Source: JBGSLN01 sp041740675 (lineage in GTDB: Bacteria > Pseudomonadota > Gammaproteobacteria > JBGSLN01). Taken from it: DNA of 8,284 bases. Below are positions 6,528-8,284 of this stretch, piece by piece; within the stretch, counting starts at the first letter, position 1, and the number at the start of each line of letters is the position of its first letter. The notes under the pieces are model-generated. The model was not told the DNA's origin. It saw nothing but the letters and a program-made list of their open reading frames with translations, and did no database searches. The position numbers and the translations under genes are program-made. The stretch is from the NCBI GenBank assembly GCA_041740675.1, contig JBGSLN010000107.1, forward strand, positions 1-8,284. The letters run 5' to 3'.

Positions 6528-6541
6528 GTTCTACGTGGAAC
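6528..6541. repeat. Near-perfect 14-bp palindrome before the coiled-coil gene
   Basis: GTTCTACGTGGAAC is symmetric at 6 of 7 base pairs and lies just upstream of the Shine-Dalgarno of the coiled-coil gene, in the gap after the 22-aa ORF. It may be an operator half-site pair or a small mRNA hairpin (GUUC/GAAC). Confidence 0.35.
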
Positions 6542-6542
6542 T

Positions 6543-6611
6543 TTAGTTATCACCATCTTCAAAGTTTCTAAAAATTACATATTTAAATAGTTTTGCTAGT
6601 AGTTTTTTCAT
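6543..6611 (-). CDS. Putative 22-aa peptide
   Basis: Very short ORF reading MKKLLAKLFKYVIFRNFEDG followed by two residues. It has a good Shine-Dalgarno AGGTGA placed as in its neighbours, directly after the stop of the 27-aa membrane peptide. The first 14 residues form a basic, amphipathic or membrane-active-looking helix and the tail is acidic. No family is recognised. Real translation is plausible because the spacing fits the operon, but at this length chance cannot be excluded. Confidence 0.45.
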   Translation of the reverse strand: MKKLLAKLFKYVIFRNFEDGDN

Positions 6612-6619
6612 TGTTTCAC

Positions 6620-6703
6620 CTAAATATTTTTAATCATTATCAAAAACAAAATTGACGATAATATTAATGATGTCCAGATTACTATTTCTAATGTTGGCGT
6701 CAT
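6620..6703 (-). CDS. 27-aa predicted single-span membrane peptide
   Basis: Small ORF beginning MTPTLEIVIWTSLILSSILF and ending in a lysine-containing tail (IMIKNI). Residues 6-24 are almost wholly hydrophobic, predicting one transmembrane helix with the positive end inside. It has the best ribosome binding site in the window: GGAGG (6714-6710) with 6 nt to the ATG. It begins 1 nt after the DUF551-like gene stop. Tiny membrane peptides occur in phage early operons, but no function can be assigned from sequence. Confidence 0.6.
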   Translation of the reverse strand: MTPTLEIVIWTSLILSSILFLIMIKNI

Positions 6704-6704
6704 T

Positions 6705-6902
6705 TTATTCCTCCGGTGGTTGTGGCATATCCAGCCAAGCCCAATGCGTTACTCTGTTAACAGCAACGCCATGATCATCAAAAAAAATTCCTTCAAAATA
6801 ATAAGTTTTTATTATTATTCCACCCGCATATACCCAGCAATTCCCTGCAACAAGAGGAAAATTAGAAAGTTCGTTTCCAATAAAATGCCAAGTTACTTTC
6901 AT
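6705..6902 (-). CDS. DUF551-like small phage protein, second copy
   Basis: The 65-aa protein starts MKVTWHFIGNELS and ends VTHWAWLDMPQPPEE. The tryptophan-rich start, the central tyrosine/phenylalanine strand (YYFEGIFFDD) and the closing THW...PxPP are the DUF551 pattern. It is more divergent than the upstream copy (7257-7457) and lacks the CSDRLPEAG motif. Function of the family is unknown. The start overlaps the stop of the preceding MTNKE-family gene by 4 nt (ATGA). Confidence 0.75.
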   Translation of the reverse strand: MKVTWHFIGNELSNFPLVAGNCWVYAGGIIIKTYYFEGIFFDDHGVAVNRVTHWAWLDMPQPPEE

Positions 6903-7069
6903 ACTTCTTCTTCTGTAATTTCAAAAACAATATCTTTCTCATAGATAAAAGAATCGCCATGATTATTATGTAATAATATTATTGAACCAACTCCTTTATC
7001 GGTAATTACTTTAAATATGAAATCATCAGGATACTTCTTAAGTTCTTCTTGCAGTTCTTTGTTAGTCAT
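6899..7069 (-). CDS. MTNKE-family small phage protein, copy C
   Basis: The 56-aa protein begins MTNKELQEELKKYPDD and ends acidic (EITEEEV). The opening 14 residues are identical to copy A (7469-7642), and a 23-nt stretch (7029-7051) is exactly repeated there. The middle shares the D-K-G-x-G-x-x-x-L-x-x-NN pattern with copy B. It overlaps copy B and the DUF551-like gene by 4 nt at each end. It resembles the broad class of short phage proteins that open with a helix and ELxxxLKxxPD, followed by beta strands; function unknown. Confidence 0.75.
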   Translation of the reverse strand: MTNKELQEELKKYPDDFIFKVITDKGVGSIILLHNNHGDSFIYEKDIVFEITEEEV

Positions 7070-7260
7070 TCTATAACCACCGTATTGTAATATTTAGAAT
7101 AAGGATTGTTTTTTATTCCAATTTTATTTTCATTAAGCGTATATAATAAAAAATTATTATTAGATAAAAATAAAACCCCATACCCATTTTCAGTCCCTAT
7201 CTTTACTTCACTATTATCTGGGAATGTTTTTAATATTTCCTGGAATTCTTTGTTAGTCAT
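7066..7260 (-). CDS. MTNKE-family small phage protein, copy B
   Basis: The 64-aa protein opens MTNKEFQEILKTFPDNSEVK, followed by a beta-rich part (IGTENGYGVLFLSNNNFLLY). It is a paralog of copies A and C by the shared N-terminal helix motif and the G-x-G-x-x-x-L-x-x-NN segment. The first 15 nt of the gene are identical to copy C. It overlaps both neighbours by 4 nt (ATGA), implying coupled translation. Function unknown. Confidence 0.75.
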   Translation of the reverse strand: MTNKEFQEILKTFPDNSEVKIGTENGYGVLFLSNNNFLLYTLNENKIGIKNNPYSKYYNTVVIE

Positions 7261-7457
7261 AATTTATCCGGTGGTTCGGGACATTCTATTTCTGCCCAGT
7301 GTGTTATATCCTCATTAATAAATCGATCAAGCTCCCAAAAATTTTTACCATCAAAATATGCTAAAAACACAGATTTAAAATCAGAATCACGATATACCCA
7401 CGTGGTATCTCCAGCTTCAGGCAATCTATCGCTACACTTAATCCAGTCTACTTTCAT
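7257..7457 (-). CDS. DUF551 domain small phage protein, first copy
   Basis: The 66-aa protein is a textbook DUF551 sequence: WIKCSDRLPEAGDTTWVY at residues 5-22, a central strand with YFDGKNFWEL, and ITHWAEIECPEPP near the end. DUF551 proteins are common in temperate phages of gammaproteobacteria and have no established function. The ATG is 11 nt after the stop of copy A with only a weak Shine-Dalgarno (GAGAT), and its stop overlaps copy B by 4 nt. Confidence 0.88.
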   Translation of the reverse strand: MKVDWIKCSDRLPEAGDTTWVYRDSDFKSVFLAYFDGKNFWELDRFINEDITHWAEIECPEPPDKL

Positions 7458-7468
7458 AGTTTATCTCA

Positions 7469-7642
7469 TCAAATTAAATTACAATCTAATAATAATGTTT
7501 TACTTGTTTGGTCGTCAGATTTTAATAATTCTTTAATAATCCCAATACAATATTTATTAAGTTCATATTGATATATTCCAATAGTAATTTCTAGGTTATA
7601 GGGATACTTCTTAAGTTCTTCTTGTAGCTCTTTATTGGTCAT
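7469..7642 (-). CDS. MTNKE-family small phage protein, copy A
   Basis: The 57-aa protein opens MTNKELQEELKKYPYNLEIT and then diverges from copies B and C, ending KTLLLDCNLI before tandem TGA TGA stops. The divergence after residue 20, against near-identity before it, suggests recombination between copies or relaxed selection on the C-terminal part. The ribosome binding site is strong (GAGGAGA, 7 nt before the ATG). It lies just downstream of the putative structured RNA. Confidence 0.7.
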   Translation of the reverse strand: MTNKELQEELKKYPYNLEITIGIYQYELNKYCIGIIKELLKSDDQTSKTLLLDCNLI

Positions 7643-7661
7643 AATTGATTCTCCTCAATAA

Positions 7662-7800
7662 TGGTAACCGTCGGAACGAATTGCACGTTCTTGAGCGATA
7701 TCTCTCCTACAGGGGAATCGAACCCGTGCCGCATACCACCGTTTTTATTCGTGCGGTCTTTAAAGTCTGTAGTCGTTTCACTGTCAACGCCGCGACGGTC
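7662..7800 (-). ncRNA. Putative structured RNA with tRNA-like closing stem and CCA end
   Basis: This 139-nt stretch is about 52% GC inside a very AT-rich region. On the minus strand the first 8 nt (GACCGTCG, 7800-7793) pair with CGACGGTT (7673-7666), followed by A7665 and CCA 7664-7662, like a tRNA acceptor end. Next to this stem lies a 5-bp, 7-nt-loop hairpin (GAACG/CGTTC, 7690-7674), in the place of a T-arm with loop TGCAATT. A second hairpin carries a canonical T-loop TTCGATT (7722-7716) closed by GGG/CCC. CCGCA (7756-7752) can pair with TGCGG (7733-7729). It is too long for a tRNA. No known RNA family is recognised; it might be a phage tRNA-like or antisense RNA. Alternative reading: a small ORF in the same stretch. 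Confidence 0.45.
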
Positions 7801-7807
7801 TAAATCG

Positions 7808-8284
7808 TTAACTTTTTAATTGTGCAACAACATCATTAATTTTTGTTTCGTTGATTTCACCTGTGTCTGGATTGATGCCGGACTCATAATCTATTTTTTC
7901 AAAGTCAGTTGATGATTCTTCAACAAACACTTTACTGTTATATTGCTCACCTCTGTCAGCATCTTCATCTAATATAATTGCACGTTGGATTTCTACGGAT
8001 AATGGAAGAAATTTAAATAATCGCCTAACCGCTGTTTTGCACGCCATGTCTTCAAAAGACGTATTCCATGGACTAAATTTTTTAGCGTAATCATTACTTA
8101 TTTTTTCTAATTGCTGGTTTTTTAACTCATTAATTTTGCCACTCTCAACAAAGTTAAATTGATATCCTTCGTTTTTTAACTTAACAACACAGTACGCACC
8201 TCTAAAATCTCCTTTTTTATCCCAGTCAGGAACATGTCTTAGCTTTTCATGTATGCCATATTCAAATTCAAATATTTCACCTTG
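7808..8284 (-). CDS. recT: RecT-family single-strand annealing protein (partial, N-terminus outside window)
   Basis: The C-terminal 158 residues are visible; the reading frame is open to the right edge. RecT binds single-stranded DNA and anneals complementary strands in phage recombination, usually with a RecE-type exonuclease. The visible part aligns with E. coli Rac RecT: GEIFEFEYGIHEKLRHVP against GDEFSFEFGLDEKLIHRP, and especially MACKTAVRRLFKFLPLSVEI against MAKKTAIRRLFKYLPVSIEI. The tail (about the last 50 residues) is acidic and ends in NDVVAQLKS. The exonuclease partner is expected further to the right. This is the first visible gene of the leftward phage operon. Confidence 0.95.
   Translation of the reverse strand, partial: QGEIFEFEYGIHEKLRHVPDWDKKGDFRGAYCVVKLKNEGYQFNFVESGKINELKNQQLEKISNDYAKKFSPWNTSFEDMACKTAVRRLFKFLPLSVEIQRAIILDEDADRGEQYNSKVFVEESSTDFEKIDYESGINPDTGEINETKINDVVAQLKS

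Noticed and set aside
6240..6590. 116-aa plus-strand ORF overlapping the start of the coiled-coil gene.
   Set aside because: It lies antisense to a well-supported gene with a strong Shine-Dalgarno, and shows no family features.
7029..7624. The repeated units in 6705-7642 as a CRISPR array or insertion sequence.
   Set aside because: The repeats are coding-sequence paralogs of unequal spacing, without transposase, terminal inverted repeats or regular spacers.
7699..7740. The TTCGATT loop at 7716-7722 as the T-arm of an ordinary tRNA gene.
   Set aside because: The bases that follow (GTAGGAG) have no complementary acceptor strand upstream, there is no CCA after them, and no D-arm or anticodon arm fits. 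Only the larger 139-nt fold accounts for it.

Overview
The window is the edge of a prophage in the chromosome of an AT-rich gammaproteobacterium. Positions 1-4037 are host backbone in the Escherichia coli order uvrY-uvrC-pgsA-tRNA(Gly)-tRNA(Cys)-tRNA(Leu) (E. coli glyW-cysT-leuZ), preceded by a tRNA-Ser gene and a divergent tusD. The low GC together with enterobacteria-like gene order and protein sequence suggests an Orbaceae-type gut bacterium (Gilliamella/Orbus relatives). That placement is inference; the gammaproteobacterial assignment is firm.

Host part: tusD (tRNA 2-thiolation) runs leftward off the window edge. It is separated by two divergent promoters from tRNA-Ser(UGA). Only 21 nt after the tRNA CCA comes uvrY (BarA/UvrY two-component regulator), starting at TTG. 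uvrC (nucleotide excision repair) overlaps uvrY by 4 nt, and pgsA (phosphatidylglycerophosphate synthase) follows uvrC by 2 nt, so the three form one operon. A strong sigma70 promoter after pgsA drives the Gly-Cys-Leu tRNA cluster.

Prophage part (4038-8284): every gene is on the minus strand, transcribed from right to left toward tRNA-Leu. In order of transcription: recT (N-terminus outside the window); a 139-nt GC-rich element with a tRNA-like closing stem and CCA end; a cluster of five small proteins built from two families (an MTNKE-type family, three copies, and DUF551-like, two copies), mostly joined by ATGA overlaps; a 27-aa predicted membrane peptide; a 22-aa peptide; a 339-aa coiled-coil phage protein; a 36-aa peptide; a DUF4224 (excisionase-position) protein; and a tyrosine integrase ending 92 nt from tRNA-Leu. 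This is the recombination/integration end of a temperate phage, with integration at tRNA-Leu(UAA).

Most worth following up: the putative structured RNA downstream of recT, the duplicated small-gene cassette, the three very short genes with good ribosome binding sites, and the UvrY D8A substitution.
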